Below, one piece after another: positions 54,376 to 64,000 of a stretch of 64,000 nt of DNA. Each line of letters begins with the position of its first letter. Position 1 is the first letter of the stretch. The position numbers and the translations under genes are program-made. Under the pieces are notes generated by a model. It did not search any database and was not told where the DNA came from. It saw nothing but the letters and a program-made list of their open reading frames with translations. Origin of the DNA: Nigrospora sphaerica. Its lineage: Eukaryota; Ascomycota; Sordariomycetes; Amphisphaeriales; Apiosporaceae. Location of the stretch: the NCBI GenBank assembly GCA_018287875.1, contig JAGVVL010000015.1, positions 2,418,001-2,482,000 on the forward strand, in the 5' to 3' direction.

Positions 54376-57300
54376 TCCCTCGTTTCCTGACAGGTCTTCC
54401 GTCGCAAACACGGTGTAAGAATGACTAGGCGGCCATCATGTTTCCCTCCGTCAACGACCTGTATCCCCACCAACTGCTAGGGGGCTGCTCTAAGCAAAAA
54501 AAGAAGCCACCCCGCCGACCGGTACCCGGGTCCGGGGGCGGTATACGATTTGGTGACGTGCGCAACAAGACCTCGAAGGACAGCCTCGTGGCCTGGCCGG
54601 CCTGGCCGTGAAACGTTGGCGGTGCCAGGGGCAGCGGCTCAGCCCGGACCATCGAGCCTGCACACAAAATGCGTTCTGCCACGGCCGTCAGCCCGGGGGT
54701 TCCATCAGCAGCAGCCACTGCAAACCAACACCCTCCCTCTTACTGGGCCTTGCTCTCGTCGCATTAGCACTGGCAAGCTTGTCGTTGCTGTAGGGACAAC
54801 AATGTATACATACACATGTGTGCGTGTGTTCCGACACATTTACGGTCAGAGCTGCGTGCCTGCGCGCCTAGGTAAGAGGAGGATGAGGGTATGCAGCCCG
54901 ACGTTCTCTTGCACTTCCCCACCCCCCTTCCCGTTTCGAAACCCGGCAGGTTTCCCTTGTCGACTGCCGGGTGCCGTGCTGTTTCCGATGGGCCCCAAGG
55001 CAGGCAACGGGGGCCAGCGGGCGGCTGTTTGCCACCACACCATGTCATGCTGCGTCGAGCGAACGTGGTGGCAGGTTTTGGGGGAGAATGGAAGGAGCCG
55101 CCTCGTCGTCACTTGTGCTGCACTCGGCGGGCTGGCACTGCGAGACTGGCATATGAGGTGGCTGGTGTGGGTGCAAATCAGAACGTCCCAATCCCCAACC
55201 ATGGATGCGATGGAAAATCCAGAATGGGTTCCATGTACCATCATGGGGGAGTTCCTTATCCTACGCTCCACAGTGCCAAGAGATGACGCAAGGCTTCTGA
55301 CCTCCTCAGCCCTGGATTGCCTAGGCAGGCTCGGGCTTAGCGGCGAACATTGGCCTCGTTCAATTTGATGATCTATCTATTTATGGTGGGTGTCCGGGCG
55401 CTGCCACGGTAACTCCCAATCCCGTCATTCTTCAGACTGCCCGAATGCCCCTACGCCATGCCGTGCGACCGACAACTGCAAGTGCGATAAAACCCAAGGC
55501 CGGCCGGCGTGGCGAGAAGAGCAAACGTATGGCCGCGGTGTCCAAGATGGCGCCGTCGTCTTGAAATACCCCCTCCAGCTGCCTATCATTTAACAAAAGT
55601 ACCGTTGTCATTCGCGCGGAGCAGGGGCAGATTTGACAAGCGATCGATCGTCAACGCTTTCCCTTCTGGCCTCCACGTGGGGAGGCGACGGCGCAGTAGA
55701 GAAGAGGGAGAGCGACAGAGAGCGAAATCACCAAAGCCCGAGTCCAGGAGCTGGGGGAGCGAGCGGACTGGAGCAGAAATAACCGTATGGACAAAATGAC
55801 CAGCCCCGGTCCACTTCCAATCATCTGAACCCTGGGGGGGGAGCTCCATAAGCCGCAGATCTCTCTTTACTGAGCTACTCGTACAGCGACAACTATTACG
55901 GCCTGCCAGGGTTCCACGGCTAGCTCTCCCCAATACTGATAGTTGTGCATCTTGAGTCATACAGCAAGCAATTGTTGCCGGGCCCCACAGCGGCTTCTCT
56001 TCTCCACGCTGGCGAGGGGTGATACGCCCCACGCTTGACGCGACAACAAGGAAGTGAACCTGCTGAGGTACTGTGACAGCAGATATACTCCGTACAGAAA
56101 TCCTGTGCAACTCTAACGGCATGCCGCCCTCCACCCACTTGCCGCATCTCTCGAGCTTGTCGAACCCAACAGACCAACCGGCCCAGCGCCCACGGTCTGC
56201 CGAGTCAGACGCTACCGTTTCGTGGAAACGTCCGACGTGCTCTCAGCATGGCGAGTTTGATCAACCGCCCCGTAATGGACCAAGAAACATGCCCCCTCGA
56301 CTCTCAAGCTAGTTCCGCCAACTCTGACTGGTTTGGAGCTGTGACACGCGTGACAGCCCCGGCAGCCTCACGCGGGGTCCATGTGCCGCGCGCGCGCCAT
56401 CGTCTGAACTCTCAGCGCCTGTCCGTGGCTACCACATGGCCGACAGTTCCACTGATAGCCATTCGCTGTCGACTCAAGCTTGTTAGCCAGCCAGTCTGCC
56501 AAGGCCCGGTCGGATAGATCAGCGCTCGGCGAGGGACGGTTCCGTTGAATATCGCATCGGCTGTGGGGGGGCCGTCCGCGGGGCAACCCCCCCCCCTCTC
56601 TCTCTCTCTGCGTGTCTTCGTTCCTGGCCCAACCCACGATCTCGACTTGCCCGTGAGGAGCAGGCATCTCCCACAGCCACAACGAATATTGCCATTCTCG
56701 GCCACACCAGCTCGGCGCCACATGGTGGCCGCATTCGCTGCCCATCAATCGCGCACGCCGACCGAACGGGTCGCCTGTGGCAGGTGAGACAGGCGTGCGC
56801 GCAAATTAGGTGCCGCGCCGCAGCTGGCGACTCAGCCTCGCCTCACCTCGTCAGCTGTTCCCCTGCATGCGCTTCGTTGGTAAGAAAATGCTGTTCGGAC
56901 CTGCTGCTTCTTAGTGTGAATGGGGGCTGAATCTCTCATAGTAAGCTAAAGGCTCCCCGCAACACCCAAAAACCCCGATTCGTATCTTTCACCACCCGCG
57001 CGCTGTGTCGGCCTGGGGTCTATCGGGGGAGCCGACCTGTCATGATGGTTCGGCTCAGCAAGTGACCACCTTACGAGGCTGCCGGCGCCGCGTCGCCGCG
57101 AATAGGATAAGAAAAAGCCCTGAGAATCCCGGGGAGAGCACGGCGATGGCTCCGCCACACGTGAGGAACGCTTAGCTGCGTCGCGTCTACCCGCGTCCAT
57201 CCATCCCTGACCCGTGGTGTGCCCCCGTCGCACCTGAAATAATGTTACTATGCAGCTCTCCACACGTCTCAAAGATGACCTGAAGTCTCCCGCAGGATCA

Positions 57301-58549
57301 GTCGGGTGCTTCGCGAGGCGGACCTCGGCCCGTGAGAACATGTATCCGCCCTCGGCGGCGGATAACACCGGTCGTCACCGGGTACGCCCAACTCAGGCGT
57401 CAGTCCGATAATATGCTACCTAAATAGTTGGCCGTGGGGCTGTTGGTATGTCGTACCTGCATCCATCGCCGTCGGACCTGCGCCCACGTGCCTATCACCC
57501 GACGGACCAAGTGGCTGCGCCCGACGTCCACACAGGTAGGTAGGTGGTCAGCAAACAATATTACGGCGAAGGGGGCCAAGTAGCTGGGCCAGAAGTGACA
57601 TCAGCATCCTCAAACCCCCTTCGCCACGGTCTCGGTACACAGTGTGGCAGTTTTGCTGTTGTACATAAGGCGTTCCGGTGCGAAACAGAGATGTAGCAGC
57701 AGGCGGGCGGCTTCAGTCACCGTTCTCATAGTAAGCAGAGTAAAAGGAAGTACCGACGCCACGGCCATCGCCACCGTAGGATGGGCCTCGGAGCGTAATC
57801 ATTTATGTATGTGAGCAATGACTCTCTCCTGCTGAGCCTCTCGTACAAGGCGGTGTTTACGCTGTGTCAATATCTTGGCGCCCTGAAGCCGTTATCATGT
57901 GTCCAGGGGTTGCCGGTTTTGTCCGCAGTCGCCGTGAAGACGACGCGACTAGGAGCAACATAACACGGCGTATACATATAGCCACCTATGCTCAAGCATA
58001 CCCCTGGACTTAACAGAGCGCCCCATTTGGAAGATGACAGAGTGACCAATGAGGATATCATGAGTTCTGCCATACCAATATGTTGAGAGCCCCAGGTCTT
58101 TTAAATCGGTCTTCGAGCCTTTGCGGGGCTGTGACTGAGCATCGGCGTCTACTTGGCCCTTCGCGAGATGTCCCTTCTACCCGTCATTGAGTCGATCTTA
58201 TACGGTAAGTGAAGCCCAGCTGGCCATCGTGCCGAACAGTTCGGATGATAAGGGGTTGAGAACCGCCGAATTCGTGACAAGACACAGTCGACGTCGATGT
58301 AGACGGGAGGCAGACACTCGCTCATATGCTTACTCGTTCTCGTGGTTAAGGTCAATGTGAGGTCCGGCTGGAATGTCAAGCAATAGAAACACAGCCACTC
58401 ATCCCTTCTTGATTCACTAGCCAAGTTGACTGTCTCTTCACCAGGCGAGCCGCTGCCGTTCCAAATCACGATCAACCAAGGGTTGAACTGCTGAGATAGA
58501 AACAAGATATTCTGGATATGAAGTGAAGACAAAACGCAGGGGCCACGCC

Positions 58550-59119
58550 ATGTCATCGCACATCGTCGGTGACAGGCCCCAGGGGCACCTTAAGGCGATT
58601 AGTAGGGAAGTTTCCCCGACCCCGACAATGGATCAGGGTGAATTTTGCAATCGTGAAAACACTTCAGTACGGTTGATACCGAATGACAAAAGTGGGATGC
58701 AAATGAGTAGCAGAAGTGTCCCCCTACTCGAATTCTTCCTCGGATTGCTGTCTAAGACCCCCTCGCTTGATGCGAGCCCGTACAACGTACCTTCCAGTCC
58801 GGGGGACCACAAATTCGAGCGGCATGCAACATCGTGGATCGGACACACGTACCGGATCACTCGACTCTCGCGGCTATATCACTCAGAACAGGTAAGTACC
58901 CACCGCCTGAACAAGAACTGCCTTCTTATTTCACAGGAGTTCACACAGGTTAGCTTCTCCAGGAGGTCAAGTAGTTGTGCGACGTCAAGTATGGCTCATT
59001 TCAGTACCTGCGTAGCTGGGGCCACGATTGCAACACAACAAGGCGAGGAGTTTAGTTGTCTACAGGTGCATGGTTCGCGCTTGCCGACTACAGGCAGGCG
59101 TGATGATCCCGATATGTGA
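58550..59119 (+). CDS. Doubtful hypothetical protein with a possible 45-nt intron
   Basis: An open frame of 189 codons begins at ATG 58550 (GCCACGCCATG context). Inside it, 58892-58936 looks like a mini-intron: GTAAGT donor, CCTGAAC branch and TTTCACAG acceptor. Its length is a multiple of three without a stop, so the frame is open with or without splicing. The predicted peptide (MSSHIVGDRPQGHLKAISRE at the start) has no domain that I recognise. The splice signals are the main reason to list it. It could equally be a non-coding transcript or chance. It lies 0.5 kb before the broken zinc-finger locus on the same strand. Confidence 0.2.
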   Translation: MSSHIVGDRPQGHLKAISREVSPTPTMDQGEFCNRENTSVRLIPNDKSGMQMSSRSVPLLEFFLGLLSKTPSLDASPYNVPSSPGDHKFERHATSWIGHTYRITRLSRLYHSEQVSTHRLNKNCLLISQEFTQVSFSRRSSSCATSSMAHFSTCVAGATIATQQGEEFSCLQVHGSRLPTTGRRDDPDM

Positions 59120-59637
59120 TGGCCTCGGTGCCAGTCGGTTGGTAGTCGCTGTTACGCGGTAGCAACGCTGTTCTATGCGGCATGTCCTTCCACCCGGCAG
59201 GCAGGGGTACCTTCCTCGGCGACAGCCATCGCGACCGACGGCGTCGTGAGATGGTTCCCGCGCTTCGACAACGAACAAGTGGAACAGGAGAAGGCTTCCT
59301 GCTTTGCATGCCGCCTACAGCAAATCCGGCTTCCGTACGCGTTGAACCCCATTCATCCACCGCACCTGCAACCAGACGGCCTGTCCTGGGGGGAAGGAAG
59401 GAGACGCGCGGGTTGTGATGCAGTTGATTCACGGTGTTGGGAAGTATGAAACTGGCCTCGCGCGCCCCTCCAACGACGGTCATCCCTCTGCACATACTCT
59501 TCTTTCACGTCACCTTTTGCTTGGTACCACGGCACATTCCCCACGTATGCACTTTTGATCTGCGCCATCTGACATCTATTGTCGTAGCGCTGCGGAAAAT
59601 CAGTCACAACGAGGACCAAAACTCGACTTTGGCCACC

Positions 59638-60422
59638 ATGGCTAGACGAGCGGACCCTGGAAGATGGGAGGAAGTCCGTCGGGAGCTCAACGCCCTCACG
59701 GAGGACCTGTCGGGCATTTCCATGGACCAAGGAAAAGAACTGTTCAGGAGGGCACAAGCGGTGGCCGAAGACCTTCTGGATGAAGGATTACCGGAGGTAG
59801 ATAGACGCCGCCGGATACACCCAACACATACAAGGTTGGCCAAGTCCGCATATTGTGAAACATTTCGAACGGTCACGTACTCACCGACCACCTCCCCGAA
59901 AACTTCCAACTGGCTTCGCCTACGGTACCTCGTTGTAACCCCCATCGGCAGACACCCACGGCCATGGCCGGAATGGGGGCCCAAAGAGATCAAATGGGGC
60001 GAAGCCGAGTGCCAGATTTGCGGATGACGCTTCTCACGAAACAGATCATGCCCGAGCATATCCGCATCATATACATCAGGCACGATTTATCGACGACGGT
60101 TTGCACCGAGAGCCACTGCGACCAGTTCGACCAGAGGTTTGTAGTGACTCAATACGGAGAGCACATGCGTTTGCAGCACGAGGGACCCGAGGATCCGTCC
60201 CTGCCCTTCTCTCAAAGCATCCCGGTCGTCGCGGACAATATGTGCTACGACTATCGCTGCAATGAATACGTGGAAATCTTTCGCAATGAGGAAGAGTGGA
60301 GGTATCACTATCAAGCAGTCCATGGACCGAAACACTGCCTAGTAGAACAGAGAGGTAGTTGGTACCTTTGCTACGGGTTAGTATACTTGTTGTTTTGCAG
60401 CTTCCACGAGTGTGCAAAGTAG
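59638..60422 (+). pseudogene. C2H2-type zinc-finger gene, frame-broken or mis-read
   Basis: An ATG in a perfect GCCACCATGG context (59638) opens 129 codons: an acidic helical N-terminus (MARRADPGRWEEVRRELNAL), then ...GEAECQICG and a stop (TGA) at 60025. One base out of step, the next frame continues as MTLLTKQIMPEHIRII and holds two more finger-like units: CTESHC...HMRLQH and CYDYRC...HYQAVH. If one base were missing at 60023-60026, CQIC plus 12 residues plus His would form a normal C2H2 spacing, with the second His replaced by Tyr. Alternatively a 155-nt intron (59797-59951, GTAGAT...CGGCAG) gives an open frame but removes CQIC. Downstream, a further intron (60355-60400) would lead to CYECSQTF. 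Such proteins usually bind DNA; no target is inferable. Confidence 0.5.
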
Positions 60423-61336
60423 GTTAGGTACCTGTTATGAATGCAGTCAAACATTCTTCAGGGCACCCATTCTTCAGGGCACCTGCATTGCCTCGGCGCT
60501 GGCGATAAGGATGCATTTCGTGCCTACTGCGCCTTACTCGCTTACCCTCGGCACTGCTCGTCCAAAGTAGGCAGGCTTACAGGTTTGTACGTGCTGACGT
60601 GCAGGGCGGAGAGGTAGCTAGACGGGAATTGGGGGTTGTACTTGGCCAAAGAAGAGTAGGTAAGGCAAGCAGTCATTGGAAGGTAAGGCAGCCAGCCAGG
60701 CAAGAAGCACCCCGTGTGGAAATGGCCGCAGTTCCCCGGACGGACAGCGGAGTGGTTGTGATGACGGACAGCGGGCTGAGCGGTTGCCGTCTTGAGAGGG
60801 GGGGCAGACGAAGCGGTGAAGATGGGCGCCTGCGCGTTTACATCAGGAATACGTCGGCCTTGCAGGAGCATCGAGGGTCGAGAATCCGGAGACGGTGTGG
60901 GTTGGAAGACGCGGTGTCTGTAGAATTGTCCAAAGAGAGCGCGAGAGATAGAGAGATGGGACACCGGTGAACGAAGCCGTCGACGGAGGGGGGGGATGAG
61001 TGGAAAGATTAGATGGAGGGATGGATCCACGATGCGTGCCCTCGATGGTGTAAGTAGGTACAGCAGCGCATCTACTACCATCTCCACACCGGCCAGCGTG
61101 CCCATCCACCCATTCTGTCGGCGCCGAGCGACGCTTGGGCCACTCACCGCCAGACGCTGAACTGCCGTCACCCACATTCTGCATCGCATCGCCATCCATG
61201 CAACTCACCAGACGCTGTTCCCTCGCTGCGGACCTCGTCCAGCCCCGGTCTCCAGACTCTGCCCGTCTCGTGTCGCTACCTCCGTCTTCCCCCGCCCCTT
61301 CCCAGCCTATCGTCCCGCAACCGCCGGCCGCCCGCC
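60423..61336. other. Spacer between zinc-finger locus and urm1
   Basis: 914 bp. Contains AGGTACCT at 60426-60433 and a perfect 16-bp tandem duplication at 60452-60483. The rest is the urm1 promoter side, with no TATA box seen. Confidence 0.55.
60452..60483 (+). repeat. Perfect 16-bp tandem duplication
   Basis: CATTCTTCAGGGCACC occurs twice with no gap. It falls where a possible last exon of the zinc-finger locus would code CYECSQTFFRA, so it shifts that frame by one base (16 is not a multiple of three). Confidence 0.95.
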
Positions 61337-61957
61337 ATGACGGTCGAACCATCGGACGCCGCCGCCCCCGAGGCAGCCAAGCAGACGACGGCCCAGCTGC
61401 CCATCGTGGTTGAGTTTTCGTAAGTCCATGCAGCCCTCACCCCCTCCTCGTCCTCCTCCCCACGAATTCCCTGTCTTGCCCCTCCCCCCGGGCGTAATTG
61501 GCTGGTTCGGCGTCGTTGCGGCGCGGGGCTCTCGCGCCGGCGGTGCAGTTCCCCCCGAAGGGCGAAAAACCCGCCGTCTAACCCTCTGGGCTGTTTGTAG
61601 TGGCGGGCTCGAGATGCTGTTCTCAGACCAGCGCCGGCACTCGCTGTCACTCCCGGCCGTGACCAGTGACGGACAGCCAGCCACCGTGGCGTTTCTTATC
61701 GACTTCCTGTGCCGTAACACCATGAGGGACGGCCGCAAGGACCTTTTCGTCCTCGACGGCCATCTGTGAGTGACGCCCCTTCTCCCCTTCCTTCCCCTTC
61801 GGCGAGGTGCAGGCCGAGGCTGATGATGTGGCACCTCAGCCGGCCGGGTATCCTGGTCCTGATCAACGACGCCGACTGGGAGCTGGAGGGCGAGGAGGCC
61901 TACGAGATGCAGAGTGGTGACAACATCCTCTTTGTCTCAACATTGCACGGCGGGTAG
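61337..61957 (+). CDS. urm1: Urm1, ubiquitin-related modifier
   Basis: Three exons, 61337-61419, 61601-61765 and 61840-61957, with introns of 181 and 74 nt, code 121 residues. The beta-grasp core is preserved: [14 protein letters not shown] in the first strands, [12 protein letters not shown] in the middle and [17 protein letters not shown] then [10 protein letters not shown] at the end. The C-terminal Gly-Gly is the site that is thiocarboxylated by Uba4. Urm1 is the sulphur carrier for 2-thiolation of wobble uridine in Lys, Glu and Gln tRNAs and is also conjugated to proteins under oxidative stress. Family length is about 100; the extra residues are an Ala-rich N-terminus and a loop after HSLSL. 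Splice joins complete SGG and HLRPG exactly. Confidence 0.96.
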
Positions 61958-64000
61958 ACTACCAGTTGGTGCGGCTAGCAGCCGTCACTTCCGCCCGTCG
62001 CCGGCCTGGCCAAGGGGTGGGTGGGTTTGCCAGGGTACCGGACGCGATCCCTTTTCTCGCCCTCCCCATCACCACCACCAATCGCCTCCACCCGTCCGGA
62101 AGCAGGCCAGCTGGACTCCCCGGGCCCGACTACGGGCATCTCGGCTAGATCAGATGGGATGAATTGGCAGTCCCGTTTTCCTGCCCCGCCACGGCGTCGG
62201 TGAAACATCAGCAATCATCTACCCATTCGGGCGGGTACTGGGAGGGTGCATGTGTGCCGCAATGCGGCTAAGAAACGCCCACCTTGGCCTGGCGTGGCCC
62301 AGGTGCCGCTCCCTGCCTGTCATCCACCCTGCCACCGCCCTGGGAGGCCGCTACATGCACACATCCAGGCGCGGGGCCTATACAGGGGCAAGAGGGCGCG
62401 CCAATGCGGCAGCCGCAGATCGTAAAGGAAAGAAAGAAAAAGTACCCGAGCCTGACAAAACCTCGTTGCATAACCCGCGTCGCCCTTATGCATAGGGAGA
62501 TGCACATTGGGCGGTGAGCGCCGGCCACATATGCATTCACTCCCATCCAGTCTGGCAGCAAACCGAGGCGGACCAATCGTGTGAGCTGCACGTGTGCCGT
62601 GACTTCTAGAAAGGGCATGTCGATGGCAGGGAGGGGAGGCGGCGAGCAATGCTGCGAGCCAATACCGGCAACCAACGTTTCGACGACTCCGTAGCCATCT
62701 ACCGCCAGACTGGGGACACGCCAGCGTACGGCCTGGGCTGCCGCTCGCCGTCGCCTCGCTACCTACACCCGACGAGCGGCATTCTTCTCCCTCTCGGGCA
62801 CCGTTGCGGGCAGGCTGACCCCCCCGGGCGGCATAGGGCCGGCTGCCTGCCATTTTCCCCGCCCCACGGGCCCAGCTTCGTTATCGAACGCCATCGGCGA
62901 GCAGACAAGTAGCATCCTGGCCCTAGGTCCAGCCACTGAACGGGACTGTGAACCACGCCCTCCCCCGATCGCCCACGGCCACACGATCGGCCGTCTGGTC
63001 AGCTGCCGTCACCTGAAAGCCACTGCCCGATATACATGTCGGCTAGGCATAGCCAAGCTGGCCTAGTTCAGCCCCCCATGGGTAAGACTGGCTGGGGATG
63101 AGGGGCCAGCAGGCCGGGCCTGGTCGGGCCAGGTACGCTGGGGGCTAACTCGGAATGGGTTTGTGTAAGTACCTGGGCCGTCTACTTGTGTAGCTGCTCC
63201 GCGCAACGTATGCATGGATGGCGGGCTGCCGCCATACGATCCCTACGCAGCAGCGGCGTTTGAAGGGGCAGTGGCGGCGGCGGAAGATCAGCCTCCCTTC
63301 CCTTCCCTTCCCTTCGCCCTTTGCTTCAGCGCCCGTCTCGCCTTGGTAGCCTCCTGGGCCTCTCCACCCCTCCCTAATGCGAGTGCGGGACAGAAGCAGG
63401 CACACCCATGTCAACGGGCACAACTCAGATCTGACAGATGCGATAGACTTTCCGGCAAGCCCATTGGGCCGCCGAGAGCGACGTTGAACCAGCCCGCCCA
63501 GAGGCTCGGCCGGCCGGATCCCTCGAAGCCGCGACGTGCTAATCTCCCTGACCGCCTCCCACGCTATTCTGAGTACATGATCAACCGACATCTCAGCCTA
63601 TGACCTCTTGTTTCGGCTGCGTCGCGCAGTATCGGCCCCCACTTCTCGGCCGACTTCTGGATGTCTTCGGTCGTTGCGTCGCGTCGTCGCCGCCGTGGAG
63701 CCCGGGACGACGAGGAAGTCTCTCCTTATCCGGCAGGCCTCCCGCCCCCATTGGGCTCCCTCCGGCTCCACGTGTCTAGTTCTTCACGCACGCCGCCTAG
63801 GGGGGAAAGGAGACGGGAGGGGCCCGATGCAAGAGGCGGCCGGACGGGGGGGCAGCCCAGCCAGACAGGCAGCCCAGGCTGCAATCGTCGCGTCACTAGG
63901 CAGTGACCACGTATGTACATCCCCAGGGCCGCACACAGGTCTGCTCGACAGAAACCTTGGAAATGGCGTAATGAAAACCCATTGCGCAAACTTGTTGGTG
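61958..64000. other. Spacer at right edge
   Basis: 2.04 kb after urm1 without a supported gene. A (CCCTT)4 pyrimidine run lies at 63293-63315, with CT-rich and G-rich stretches around it. Open frames are short and lack motifs. It probably holds the urm1 3' region and the flank of a gene outside the window. Confidence 0.5.

Larger units (their letters stand above)
50887..58549. other. Gene-poor spacer upstream of the Ser-rich protein gene
   Basis: 7.7 kb without a supported gene. It holds AGGTACCT at 52761-52768 and 52981-52988, TACCTAGGTA at 51749-51758, several TATGTACGTA steps, an (AC)13 tract and a C7G13 block. Open frames up to 272 codons (54550-55368) lack motifs and splice structure. 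Confidence 0.5.

Noticed and set aside
54550..55368. 272-codon + strand frame
   Set aside because: No domain, signal peptide or conserved-looking block; the neighbouring DNA is simple-repeat rich.
1..64000. CRISPR arrays, integrated virus or complete transposon
   Set aside because: No spaced direct repeats, transposase, reverse transcriptase or integrase motifs were found, and the genes are clearly eukaryotic.

Overview
This window looks like nuclear DNA of a filamentous ascomycete, probably a Sordariomycete (the Sordariales fit best). The coding genes are GC-rich. Most are split by introns of about 45-225 nt with GTAAGT/GTACGT-type donors, CTAAC/CTGAC branch sites and CAG/TAG acceptors. The family set (Dsc1/Tul1 ubiquitin ligase, TigA/Erp38-type PDI, Rds1-like ferritin-fold protein, cyanase, Cdt2, Spb1, Ebp2, mitochondrial EF-Tu) is typical of moulds. 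I saw no rRNA, tRNA, CRISPR array or coding transposon. The species assignment is inference.

Left part (1-22 kb): a secreted SGNH/GDSL hydrolase cut by the window edge (-); the CRL4 substrate receptor cdt2 (-), divergent from the rRNA methyltransferase spb1 (+); the nucleolar ribosome-assembly gene ebp2 (-), convergent with spb1; a six-exon cytochrome P450 (+); cyanase (-); a cytosolic-type NAD kinase (+); and a five-exon secreted protein of unknown function with several Lys-Arg sites (-).

Middle part (22-43 kb): a membrane-anchored alpha/beta hydrolase of the tripeptidyl-aminopeptidase type (+); mitochondrial EF-Tu (+); a small single-pass membrane protein (+); ribosomal protein uS14/Rps29 with a 9-nt last exon (-); an ER disulfide isomerase (+); an HSBP1-like coiled-coil protein (-); the dsc1 RING ligase (+); and an Rds1-like secreted protein (+).

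Right part (43-64 kb): gene-poor, with spacers of about 6.7 and 8.7 kb around one conserved-looking but unrecognised gene (-). It also holds a frame-broken C2H2 zinc-finger locus (+) and the three-exon urm1 gene (+). This part is rich in simple repeats: CA/CG alternating tracts, (GA)n, (TC)n, (AC)n, and homopolymer G, C and A runs. Short AGGTACCT/ACCTAGGT palindromes recur in spacers across the whole window.

Most genes are unrelated housekeeping functions, not one pathway. Three links stand out. spb1 and ebp2 both serve 60S ribosome maturation and share PAC-like promoter sequence. The cdt2 side of the cdt2/spb1 promoter carries two ACGCGT boxes. The erp38, dsc1 and Golgi/ER genes are all secretory-pathway quality control, although spread out. 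No secondary-metabolite backbone enzyme accompanies the P450. All splice sites were read by eye and checked for frame continuity; none is backed by RNA data.
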